A stretch of DNA of 64,000 nt from Pseudobdellovibrionaceae bacterium. Its GTDB lineage: Bacteria > Bdellovibrionota > Bdellovibrionia > Bdellovibrionales > JAGQZY01. The stretch lies in contig JACKAL010000006.1 in NCBI GenBank assembly GCA_020635085.1, positions 1 through 64,000 on the forward strand. The letters run 5' to 3'. The translations under genes and the position numbers were made by a program. Shown in pieces: positions 35,866-44,419 of this stretch; positions within the stretch are counted from its first letter, which is position 1; every line of letters starts with the position of its first letter. Under the pieces are notes generated by a model that was not told where the DNA came from, made no database searches, and was given only the letters and a program-made list of their open reading frames with translations.

Positions 35866-36426
35866 TTACTTCTCCCAAGGAGTGTCGGCAATGCCTAAAT
35901 TGTGATTAAAAAAACGAGCAAGTACGAAAAGATAATCACTAAGACGATTGATGTAAGGGACGATCGTGGCGGGAATTTCCGTTATTTCTTGGAGGTGACA
36001 ACAGGCCCGTTCCGCACGCCGACACACGGTGCGAGCGAGATGGGCATGGGCCGCTAATATATGGCCTCCGGGTAGAATAAAAGAGCGCAATTCTGGTAAA
36101 TCTTCGTTGAGAATGTCGATTTCGTTTTCGATCTCCTGGATATTTTCTGCGGTGATCAGAGGTAGTTTTTCGGCCATTTGTTTATCGGCACATGCCAGTT
36201 GGCTTCCAACGTTAAACAAATGATTCTGCACACGCAGTAAAAAGCGCTCCGCACCTTGAAAGGCGTAGGACTGTAGCGAACTTTGCAAAAGGCCAATCAC
36301 CGCATTGAGTTCATCCACGGTGCCATAAGCTTCCAAGCGTGGATCACTTTTGGCTACACGCGTACCATTGACAAGGCCAGTAGTGCCGCTATCTCCTGTT
36401 TTGGTGTAAATTTTTGTTGATGCCAA
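35866..36426 (-). CDS. Cob(I)alamin adenosyltransferase, PduO type
   Basis: 186 residues. It carries the PduO-type ATP site KIYTKTGDSGTTGLVNG at the N-terminus, the LEAYGTVDELNAVIG helix, and the conserved C-terminal RRAERACCHL and NRLSDYLFVLARFFN motifs. It transfers the adenosyl group of ATP to cob(I)alamin, giving adenosylcobalamin. The start is TTG at 36426 with AGAGAGG six bases upstream. No other cobalamin gene is in the window, so it probably serves salvage of imported cobalamin for a B12-dependent enzyme elsewhere. Confidence 0.93.
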   Translation of the reverse strand: MASTKIYTKTGDSGTTGLVNGTRVAKSDPRLEAYGTVDELNAVIGLLQSSLQSYAFQGAERFLLRVQNHLFNVGSQLACADKQMAEKLPLITAENIQEIENEIDILNEDLPELRSFILPGGHILAAHAHLARTVCRRAERACCHLQEITEIPATIVPYINRLSDYLFVLARFFNHNLGIADTPWEK

Positions 36427-36458
36427 AGGAAACCTCTCTGGTGTAAGCTCACATTACT

Positions 36459-37292
36459 ATGGTTATTTATCATAATTCCGATCATGAACGAGAGCTACCT
36501 TTTTTTGTGACTATCCCCCATTCGGGAGAGTTTGTTCCGCCGGAGGCGACGTGGCTCAAGGGTTTATTAGAGCCTCATCTTATGCGCGACGTGGATCGTT
36601 TTGTCGATAAGCTTTATGAGCCGACGCTACAAAATATGCAAATTTCCTATATTCGTGCTGAATGTCATCGTTATGTGATCGATCTCAACCGTAAACCTGA
36701 TGAGTACGATGCCGCCGCTGTGCAGGGTGCAGCACTGACAGCTGGGACTTTCCCCAAGGGTTTACATTGGTGTGTGACAACGATCGGTGAACCTCTCATT
36801 ACCACACCTATGTCTATGGAGCAGCACGAGCATTTTGTGCGTCTTTACTATGAGCCCTTTCATAGTGAAGTAAAAAAGTTAGCAGGACGTTTTACGCAAA
36901 CACCAATTTACCACCTCGATGCTCACAGTATGCCATCAAAAGGAACTAAGGCTCATAACGATCCCGGAGAAGAGCGTGCTGATATTGTTGTTAGCGATTT
37001 CCATGGTAAAAGCTGCCGCAAAGAATTTGTCGAACTGGTTATAGAGGCTTATAAGGCACAAGGGTTTCGTGTGGCCTACAATTGGCCCTACGTCGGTGGT
37101 GGGATCACGCAAATGTATGGACACCCAGAAAAAAATCACCACACCCTTCAGGTCGAGCTCAATCGCAAAACCTATATGAACGAAGACACAAAAAAAATGA
37201 CGGACCAGTTTGCGGAAACACAGGCGCGTATTGCTCGTGCCTTGGAGCAAGTGGCCCACGATCTCAGGTTATTGGTGGATTCGCCTCGATAA
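36459..37292 (+). CDS. N-formylglutamate amidohydrolase family protein
   Basis: 277 residues, typical family length. Motifs include VTIPHSGEFVPPEA near the N-terminus, RDVDRFVDKLY, the HRYVIDLNRKPDEYD block, IYHLDAHSMPSKG and HTLQVELNRKTYM, giving the His, Asp and Glu metal ligands of the N-formylglutamate deformylase fold. The substrate may be N-formylglutamate (histidine degradation) or another N-acyl amino acid; no hut gene lies nearby to decide. It is divergent from the adenosyltransferase gene with 32 bases between starts. Confidence 0.85.
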   Translation: MVIYHNSDHERELPFFVTIPHSGEFVPPEATWLKGLLEPHLMRDVDRFVDKLYEPTLQNMQISYIRAECHRYVIDLNRKPDEYDAAAVQGAALTAGTFPKGLHWCVTTIGEPLITTPMSMEQHEHFVRLYYEPFHSEVKKLAGRFTQTPIYHLDAHSMPSKGTKAHNDPGEERADIVVSDFHGKSCRKEFVELVIEAYKAQGFRVAYNWPYVGGGITQMYGHPEKNHHTLQVELNRKTYMNEDTKKMTDQFAETQARIARALEQVAHDLRLLVDSPR

Positions 37293-37413
37293 ATGCGTAA
37301 GACACACAAAAAATGAATTCCCGCGTCATTAATTCTTTAAAGAGGGATCGTCCTGGCTCATAACGATGGTGGGTATTGTTTCTCTTACTTGTACAATTTA
37401 CGGGCTTTTCATT

Positions 37414-37461
37414 TCGAGTCCGTCATGATAGATCGGCTCGAGTCCGTCATGATAGATTGGC
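37414..37461. repeat. Tandem 24-bp direct repeat upstream of a lipoprotein gene
   Basis: TCGAGTCCGTCATGATAGAT-C/T-GGC occurs twice back to back with one mismatch, ending 20 bases before the lipoprotein start codon. It could be a regulatory duplication or a chance tandem. Confidence 0.75.
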
Positions 37462-37481
37462 TATTTTAAAGGAGTGTTGTC

Positions 37482-38438
37482 ATGTTAAAAAAGCAAGTAC
37501 TTATGGTTATTTTTTCTGTTTTCGCACTTATTATTTCGGGGTGTAGTGGCAGTAAAGGCAAGTCTTCGAGCCCATCTCTAAAAGATGGACCCATTCCCAA
37601 AACACTTTCTTTTGATGGCTCCCAAGTTTCGAAAGTGCACTTAAATGACCAAGATCGTACATTAGGATTATCGCTGATGAAATCAATGGCAGGAATATCC
37701 TTAAATGGCGGCGGTATGATCAGTAACAAAGGTAATTTATCATATGAGCAGAAACAGGTACTTGCTTCAATACAACAAAATTGTAGCCCGCAAAAAGCCA
37801 TAGCATTAAACTCGGGGGGAAATGGTTCGCTGGTTGTTGGGAAAGCCTATCCTCTTAATGGAACAATGTCTGTCAAAGGTACCTTTTGTCCTATAATGTG
37901 GGATGCAACGATTAATGGGGCGATGACTGTACTAAATCAATCCTCTAATAGCGCAGCCATCTATTTGGCGCTTCAATCCAATGTTAAGCAGAGCTTACTT
38001 ACTCCTGATGTACAACAGGCATTTTTGAGTAAAAAATCAGAGCAGAATTTATCGGTGCAGATGAAAGAAGAAGTTTCTAATAATGGACTTCGCTTATTGG
38101 TACAAGTAGATGGAAGCGCGACAAATGAGATCTTGCCTGCGGGTGTTGGTGCCCCCAGTGAACCAGTGAGCTTTGATATAAAAAGCAAGTATCTAGTTGA
38201 TGGCGGTCTAGAGGGTAAGGGTATGAAACTACAAGTTGTTTCACAAGTGAACTTTACCTACCGAGGTAAAAGTTTTCCACTCACAGTTTATATTAATGGT
38301 AATACGAACAATCTCGAAGGTGAAATGCGCGCCTTTTTGGGGGATAGTGAGCTAAAAGGCGGAGACCTTCTACTCGTTCAATCTCTTCCTCTTATGGGAG
38401 CTGAACAACTCGGTTTATTGGATTCTTTGAACGAGTAA
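37482..38438 (+). CDS. Lipoprotein, paralog 1 of a tandem pair
   Basis: 318 residues with AAGGAG eight bases before the ATG. The lipoprotein signal peptide ends at IISGC (Cys21), and two further Cys near residues 103 and 138 may pair. It shares its whole length with the next gene: SQVSKVHLNDQDR near residue 48, an LTPD-QQAF motif in the middle and the ending MRAFLGDSEL...LPLMGA. No family is recognised; secondary-structure character is beta-rich after residue 100. Function unknown, probably periplasmic or surface. Confidence 0.75.
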   Translation: MLKKQVLMVIFSVFALIISGCSGSKGKSSSPSLKDGPIPKTLSFDGSQVSKVHLNDQDRTLGLSLMKSMAGISLNGGGMISNKGNLSYEQKQVLASIQQNCSPQKAIALNSGGNGSLVVGKAYPLNGTMSVKGTFCPIMWDATINGAMTVLNQSSNSAAIYLALQSNVKQSLLTPDVQQAFLSKKSEQNLSVQMKEEVSNNGLRLLVQVDGSATNEILPAGVGAPSEPVSFDIKSKYLVDGGLEGKGMKLQVVSQVNFTYRGKSFPLTVYINGNTNNLEGEMRAFLGDSELKGGDLLLVQSLPLMGAEQLGLLDSLNE

Positions 38439-38845
38439 TTCCAAGACACCATTTTTTATAAATTCAAAGCAGGCCTTGTGTTTTTCACAGGGCCTTTTTA
38501 TTTTATGACTTATAAAATATCTAAAGGGTTGCGGCTTCCTATGAACGTGAATCTATTCGATCTGAAGTGACGTTCGTTGTTGCTAAAAGTACTAGTTTTT
38601 CCTCAGATTGGCGCGCACCAGAAAAAAATAAACTGTCCATACTTTTAACACTTTTTTTGAATCATTTTGTAGTTTCAATCACTTGCCACAAGCTCTCATC
38701 GAGAATGCCTGAACACATTCATTTACCTTAAATGTGGCACTTCATTTGCTCGTCAGGTGGTGTTCGTCATTTAATGTATTTTTAGATGTACCATTTTCAG
38801 TTTAAGGCTGAAGTGTGCCCATTTACTTTTTAAAGGAGAATTGAG
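38439..38845. other. Intergenic region between the paralogous lipoproteins
   Basis: About 400 bases with a clear terminator at its left end (38471) and no gene. The second lipoprotein therefore has its own promoter somewhere here, though none stands out. Confidence 0.5.
38471..38502 (+). terminator. Intrinsic terminator of lipoprotein paralog 1
   Basis: AGGCCTTGTG pairs with CACAGGGCCT (one G-T pair) around TTTTT and is followed by TTTTATTTT. This is a standard factor-independent terminator 33 bases after the stop codon. Confidence 0.85.
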
Positions 38846-39799
38846 ATGTTGAAAAAGCAAATGCCCATAGTCCTTTTAGCTATGTCTTCGCTAATAATTT
38901 CAGGATGTAGCGGGAGCAAAAGCAAGTCTGCTGCAGGCGCACTACGTGATGCAACTATACCGCAAGATCTTCCTTTTGATAGCTCGCAGGTTTCAAAAGT
39001 ACATTTAAATGACCAGGACCGTGCTTTAGGGTTATCTCTCATGAAATCAATGAGTACGATGACGTTAAATGGTGGTAGTGTATCTAATACAGACAGTTTG
39101 TCTAACGAACAAAAAAATATTATTGATTCGTTGAAACAAAAATGTGAATCAAAGGACGTAGTGAGTTCGAATATAGGAAATGATAGTTCAATTGTTGTTG
39201 GAAAAACATATCCAATTACTGGCAACGTTTCTCTTGGTGGTGCTGACTGTCCTGTGAGCTGGAGTGCAGCAATCCATGGAGACATGACCTTATTGAGTAA
39301 AACCGATCATAGTGCTGCCGTTTATTTGGAAATTGGTTCTGATTTTAAGCAAATTTTGCTCACTCCCGATGCGCAACAGGCTTTTTCAAGTACAAAATCA
39401 GAAGGTAATTTATCAATGCAAGTTAAGGAAGAAATCTCCAACAGTGGAGTTCGTGTATTCATGCAATTTGATGCTAAAATGAATAACGAAATTTTACCCT
39501 CAGGAATTGGTGGTTCAAGTGAAGCACTTAGCAATGAAATTCACTCGAAATTGCTTGCTTCTGGCGGTACATTAAACAACAGCATGAAAATGCAATTCAT
39601 AGTGACAATGAATTTAACCCACAAAGGTAAAAGCTTTCCGCTAACGATTTACGTCAATAGTGATGCCAATAGTTTCGAACCACAAATGCGGGCATTTTTG
39701 GGAGATAGTGAACTTACGGGTGATGATCTGAAGATCGTAAAAAATCTCCCGCTTATGGGAGCAGATCAGCTGAATTTTTTAAATTCGTTGGATAATTAA
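38846..39799 (+). CDS. Lipoprotein, paralog 2 of a tandem pair
   Basis: 317 residues, with AAAGGAG before the ATG and a lipobox at IISGC. It matches paralog 1 from end to end at roughly half of positions, including SQVSKVHLNDQDR, the paired Cys positions, LTPDAQQAF and FLGDSEL...LPLMGADQL, so the pair arose by tandem duplication. The central region diverges most. Function unknown. Confidence 0.75.
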   Translation: MLKKQMPIVLLAMSSLIISGCSGSKSKSAAGALRDATIPQDLPFDSSQVSKVHLNDQDRALGLSLMKSMSTMTLNGGSVSNTDSLSNEQKNIIDSLKQKCESKDVVSSNIGNDSSIVVGKTYPITGNVSLGGADCPVSWSAAIHGDMTLLSKTDHSAAVYLEIGSDFKQILLTPDAQQAFSSTKSEGNLSMQVKEEISNSGVRVFMQFDAKMNNEILPSGIGGSSEALSNEIHSKLLASGGTLNNSMKMQFIVTMNLTHKGKSFPLTIYVNSDANSFEPQMRAFLGDSELTGDDLKIVKNLPLMGADQLNFLNSLDN

Positions 39800-39850
39800 G
39801 AGCAACTGACGTTTGATCAAATATTTTATACTTTTGAGCGTGAGGTTCCG

Positions 39851-41611
39851 ATGCTAACGGCTAGATGTTTTGTTGTTTTACTGAGCTTAAGTGCTATTCA
39901 ATTGGCGTGCAGTAAAAAATCTTCTCCAGTAGCGCCCGAGGAAACAATCGGATCAATGCGTACTTTAAAAAGTACGGCAATGATGGAGTGTCCAAGTATT
40001 TCGGGGACATATGCTTGCGATGGCAATGAGTCATTTAATCAATACTCAATATCCTTAGAAAAAAATACGGCAAATTTGACCCATTTTTCAATAACGAATA
40101 CACAAGAAAAAAGTGAGTCAGATATATTTGGAAAAATGGTAGAAACCCTACTTCTCGATGAAGGCGGTTTTGTAGTTAATGGACAGGTGCAGGATAAGGC
40201 CTCAATATTTCGCGAAGTGCTTCGCGGTCTTTTAGATCAACAAGTAACAGAAGAGCTGCGCTTGGGTTATGTAGCATCATGTATGAAGGGTCAGTTTCAG
40301 TGGCATTTTGTTGTAGGCAAGGAAGCGCTAAAATTATTTATTAATAAAAATGCGGATGGTTCTATTACCCAAACTCTCTTTCATTTAGATGAAAAAAATG
40401 ACATCAAAAAAGAAAAAGGTCGCTGTCGTCGTCAATTAACACCGGTAACACCTTCGGGTAGTTCGAACTTTACTCCACCTAATCAGCCGACTGCAGATAA
40501 TTCTACCATTGATCAGAAAAAGCAATCCGTCGATATTGTAAGTTATCCTTCATCTATAGCGGTGAGAATTATGGAAAAACAGGGTCCCAGTTTTTCTGAA
40601 CCGATATTTGTTCGATTCAAACGTCATGGTTTAATTTTTTCTCGTAACATTTACACTTTTGATAAATCATATATTGGGCCTGAAGATAACACCTCTCTGT
40701 TCTGGTGGATGCAAGGAGATGATATTATTTGGGATACTCCATGGAAAATAATTTCTATTGATTTAAAAACGAAGCGTGTTTATGGCGGTCTCGAAGCTGG
40801 TGAGGGACAGTATATAGGTGATCTTTTGTATAATGGAATTGATTTTGAAGTTAAGCTTGTAGTTGACTACGTTGTTGATCGTGAAAATCAGAAGATTTCA
40901 ATACAAGATAAAGCTTCTACGCCGTTGGTACAATCAAAGACAACCTGCCCCTATGTAGTCAAAGCAGCGAACGCTTGTGAGGTATATCAAGGTGTTTATG
41001 ATACGCTGTCGGCATTTGATTACAAAACATTAGGTGAAGCGGGGCCAGCGGTTGCCAATGAAGTGGTGAGCTTATCCACCGCATTTAAACTTTCCAAATC
41101 GGTTCTTACCTTTGATGGTGAGCTCGATGAAATTCGTAAAGATTATCTTGTTCCGGCATTGGGAGTGATCGGTCAACTGAAGGCACTAGGCCGAATGGAC
41201 CAACAGGATCATGCCACCTATGTAGAGAAGTCTAAAAAAGTATATGCAAACCTTATCGTTACATCGGTGGATACGATTTTAAAATCGCAAAAACTTATAC
41301 CGCAAGTTGTGGAAGATAATCTTAAAAAAACATCACTCGGATTTGCACTTCAGTATATTGGATTGGGTTCGCTTGGTGGGGATTATTTATCAAAACAGCC
41401 TCGCTGGGTTAGTGAAATGATCACTCCCTTAGTGATTAAATCCACAAAACGTTATGGTGATCTTGTTTTTAATTTCTCACAAACATCATTTGATGTGCGG
41501 GTGCGAGAAATTCTTTCTATCGAAGAAGATTTAAAGGCTGTTATTCGTAAAATCTGTGATTCGTCGCCAACGGATGGTAAAAATGATTGTTTGGCGGCAT
41601 TGAATCAGTAA
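39851..41611 (+). CDS. Large lipoprotein, function unknown
   Basis: 586 residues. Signal peptide with lipobox at QLACS (Cys20). The N-terminal part (about 45-195) has a CPSISGTYAC start and several Cys, looking like a small beta domain; a Pro/Thr/Ser-rich linker follows (about 200-222); a middle beta region (about 225-360); and a helical C-terminal half (about 375-586) with paired Cys. No catalytic motif or known family is recognised. It lies 51 bases after lipoprotein paralog 2 and 30 bases before the protease gene, so the three may be cotranscribed. Confidence 0.7.
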   Translation: MLTARCFVVLLSLSAIQLACSKKSSPVAPEETIGSMRTLKSTAMMECPSISGTYACDGNESFNQYSISLEKNTANLTHFSITNTQEKSESDIFGKMVETLLLDEGGFVVNGQVQDKASIFREVLRGLLDQQVTEELRLGYVASCMKGQFQWHFVVGKEALKLFINKNADGSITQTLFHLDEKNDIKKEKGRCRRQLTPVTPSGSSNFTPPNQPTADNSTIDQKKQSVDIVSYPSSIAVRIMEKQGPSFSEPIFVRFKRHGLIFSRNIYTFDKSYIGPEDNTSLFWWMQGDDIIWDTPWKIISIDLKTKRVYGGLEAGEGQYIGDLLYNGIDFEVKLVVDYVVDRENQKISIQDKASTPLVQSKTTCPYVVKAANACEVYQGVYDTLSAFDYKTLGEAGPAVANEVVSLSTAFKLSKSVLTFDGELDEIRKDYLVPALGVIGQLKALGRMDQQDHATYVEKSKKVYANLIVTSVDTILKSQKLIPQVVEDNLKKTSLGFALQYIGLGSLGGDYLSKQPRWVSEMITPLVIKSTKRYGDLVFNFSQTSFDVRVREILSIEEDLKAVIRKICDSSPTDGKNDCLAALNQ

Positions 41612-41641
41612 ATAAGAGAAGGCTTTTGCCGAGGTGTACGT

Positions 41642-43141
41642 ATGAATTTTAAAAAATGGTTATTAAGTATTTTTTGCACATCCTTACTATTGGCATGTAG
41701 TAACTCAAAGGATAGTAATCCCCCGTTTAACAATGGATCTGAGTTGCCGACATATATGTCGGAAAACTATTCTCATATAAAAAAAGAATTATATGAGGCC
41801 CATTTTTCATGTGTGAATTCTAGCGATTGTCCAAACAATGTGGGCCTTCTTATGGTCAATTATGACGGGCAAGAATACTCTCCGCAGATTGCAACTTGTA
41901 CTGCTTTTCTTATTGACGATAACATTATTGCAACAAATAGCCACTGTGTTCCGGAGTATTTAAAAGCTAAAACATCTTCTTGTGAAGATAAAATTGCAGT
42001 TCGCTTTTTAAATCAAGGAAAGAATATCTTTGGGTGCAAAGAAGTTTTGGATTATAGCGAGGTAAAAATATTTCAGAAAGATTTTGCCTTTTTGAAGATA
42101 GAGTCTACCAAAATAAGTCCACTCAAGATTCATAAAGCGGGTTTGTCAGACAATGAGCCATTAAAAATTATTCGCATGACTCCTAACACAGGGTTTAAAG
42201 GTGGCGTTTTGGAAACAGAAACGTGTAAAACAACCTTTAACTCATTACTTAATTTTTATGGAGCTACCCCATGGTCGCCAACTTCAGTCGCCCTCGGCTG
42301 CGAAGGGGTTCATGGAAACTCAGGATCTCCAGTGCTAAACCAGGTTGGAGATGTTGTTGGTATTTTACAAAGTAACGTGGAGGAGGGGTACCGGTTGCTT
42401 ATTAAGATGAATTTGGCGCGGTTTGGTTTAAGTGACATACCGAATCTTCCTCGCCATGTGCAGTTTACCAATTTATCGTGTGTAGATGATCCTATTAATC
42501 ACGTACCTTTCCGTGAGAAATGTGATGCGAGTAGTAAATTGTTGATCACTGATTGTATGAATTTTCAAAATGAAGAAACCAAAGCAAACGATAAAAAAGT
42601 TGCGGAGCAGTGGAAATCAAAATTATCGCCCATCTTTATCTATAAATTTAAAATGATTGAGGGAGATCTTAAGCGCGAGGCAATACCTGTTTGTGTAAAA
42701 ACACGAAATATGATGACTAATTACGATCAATTTGTTGCCAAGAAGGGATTGATTGGTTTTAGAAAAGAAACGATTTCTCTGTCCTATTTAATGAACACGC
42801 AGATTGCGTCTCATTTTAGGATGGATGAAGAATATCGATTAGATTCAAGTCTAAACTTTTCTTTGGACTCTAACTACTACTCATCGATTAACTTGGTAAG
42901 AGAAGGAATTTCTTGGCAGGGTACATATACGCAACTTGATACCTCACTTTTAGCAACGATTATGAACAAAACCACACGCCAAATACAGATTCAACTTCCT
43001 GATTGCAGCGAGGAGCAACTGAAGAAGGGTGAGTACGGTCAAATGAAACTTAAAGATGGCCGTGTGCTCGAAAATGAGGATTTTGATAAATACATTGCCG
43101 AATTAAACGAACGCACCAAGCCCAAGGCGCAGTGTAAATAA
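41642..43141 (+). CDS. Trypsin-like serine protease lipoprotein
   Basis: 499 residues. Lipobox LLLAC (Cys19). A chymotrypsin-fold domain spans about residues 65-260: TAFLIDDNIIATNSHC with catalytic His101, QKDFAFLKI with Asp147, and HGNSGSPVLNQVGDVVGI with Ser227. Cys86 and Cys102 flank the histidine loop. The remaining 240 residues form a Cys-containing domain of unknown fold. The protein is likely anchored in the outer membrane and acts on extracytoplasmic proteins. It ends a run of four lipoprotein genes on the same strand. Confidence 0.85.
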   Translation: MNFKKWLLSIFCTSLLLACSNSKDSNPPFNNGSELPTYMSENYSHIKKELYEAHFSCVNSSDCPNNVGLLMVNYDGQEYSPQIATCTAFLIDDNIIATNSHCVPEYLKAKTSSCEDKIAVRFLNQGKNIFGCKEVLDYSEVKIFQKDFAFLKIESTKISPLKIHKAGLSDNEPLKIIRMTPNTGFKGGVLETETCKTTFNSLLNFYGATPWSPTSVALGCEGVHGNSGSPVLNQVGDVVGILQSNVEEGYRLLIKMNLARFGLSDIPNLPRHVQFTNLSCVDDPINHVPFREKCDASSKLLITDCMNFQNEETKANDKKVAEQWKSKLSPIFIYKFKMIEGDLKREAIPVCVKTRNMMTNYDQFVAKKGLIGFRKETISLSYLMNTQIASHFRMDEEYRLDSSLNFSLDSNYYSSINLVREGISWQGTYTQLDTSLLATIMNKTTRQIQIQLPDCSEEQLKKGEYGQMKLKDGRVLENEDFDKYIAELNERTKPKAQCK

Positions 43142-43179
43142 AGGAGCACCCATAGGTATGTATTGTATGAGCTATGCTC

Positions 43180-44061
43180 TCAAGGAACAAAGGAACCCAT
43201 ATTTGTCCGTAATAAGGAGGGGCGTTTCCAAGCGAAGGACTCCATGGCATAATGCCAATATGTAATAAACATGTTGATGTAAATGAGGTCCCATAGAGTA
43301 GCTGGGGCGGCGAGAAAAACTCCGACAAGTACGGTGGCAACCCATGCCGGCGTAGCCGATTTAAGTAAAGGCCGTAATGCGAAGTTATTAAAAAATTGTT
43401 TGTTGCGAGTAGCATTGTGTTTTGAGTATATAGCAAAAGCAGTCGTATCATGAATAATACGCAGTACTAGTAAGGCAAAGACAGGATACCCCGCAAGAAA
43501 TAAGAGGGAGGAGCTCACGGTCATTGCAAGGTTCATTTGATGAAATAGTTTTCCTACCGTGGAGAAAGCTTTCAGTTCATAAAGAGTAAACACGATTTGG
43601 GTTAAAATAAGTAGGATGATTATATATCGTATAATCCCTAAATTGTTTGGATCCCTAGTGATATAAAGGGTGCACGTTAAGAGTATGAGTGATAAGTAGC
43701 CAATCCACCTAGATGTTAAAAAGGTATTCTTTTTTACCCCGCCAATTAAATAAGAAACCCCGTACTGTTGGCCAAGTGTATGAATGAGCGTAAGGCTTAT
43801 ACCTAAAGCCCAAAAAGAGTTTGGGAGCGTAAATCGAGTTATCAATAGAAATAAGATAACAAATATCGACGTGCTGATAAGTTGAGTTTTGTAATGTTGA
43901 AAGTAGTGCTTATCAAAATAAAGCGAAGCGCTAGCCCAAATATGCGGTTGACCAAAAATCAAATTAAGCCAGAGTATATGATCGTACCTTTTTGGTAAAA
44001 AAGATTGAATTTGTGAGTTGAAGAAGGTGGCGTCAACTACGGCTAAAAGAATAAAGATCAA
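43180..44061 (-). CDS. Polytopic membrane protein with conserved His motifs; 5' end probably frameshifted
   Basis: 293 residues from a TTG at 44061, with about eight membrane helices. Histidines recur at helix ends (FGQPHIWAS, LIHTLGQQYGV, RIIHDTTAF, YWHYAMESFAW), suggesting a metal or cofactor site; no family is certain. The TTG has no ribosome binding site and no ATG or GTG exists in frame upstream. However, an ATG at 44129 opens MDVSKFF in another frame, and one extra T in the T8 run at 44107-44114 would join the frames (reading on as FKRPLSSGHFFSYS). The gene may be a pseudogene, use slippage, or carry a sequence error. Confidence 0.6.
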   Translation of the reverse strand: MIFILLAVVDATFFNSQIQSFLPKRYDHILWLNLIFGQPHIWASASLYFDKHYFQHYKTQLISTSIFVILFLLITRFTLPNSFWALGISLTLIHTLGQQYGVSYLIGGVKKNTFLTSRWIGYLSLILLTCTLYITRDPNNLGIIRYIIILLILTQIVFTLYELKAFSTVGKLFHQMNLAMTVSSSLLFLAGYPVFALLVLRIIHDTTAFAIYSKHNATRNKQFFNNFALRPLLKSATPAWVATVLVGVFLAAPATLWDLIYINMFITYWHYAMESFAWKRPSLLRTNMGSFVP

Positions 44062-44419
44062 TAGAGGCGAATATGAAAAAAAATGACCTGAAGATAGCGG
44101 TCTTTTAAAAAAAATTTAGAAACATCCATGTCCTTAAAAGTGTAAAAGTCTTTTAGGTGGAAAGCAAACTAAGGAGGGGGAGTGCAAGAGAATATACAGT
44201 GATGAGTGAACGAGAGAGAGTGTGATCAGATAGATTGGGGACTCAGGACTTGGTATTTACGGGGGGCCACAACGACGTTTGGTAGAGTGGGCAGATTTAT
44301 ATCGAAAAGAGAGGGATTTTTGTCGCATGGCGCCAGATGTAAAAATATGAGGTGATCTCTAAGTCATATATTAGCAACGAAATTTGCAAACTTTAGTAGA
44401 TTCAAGAGCTGACAACGGC

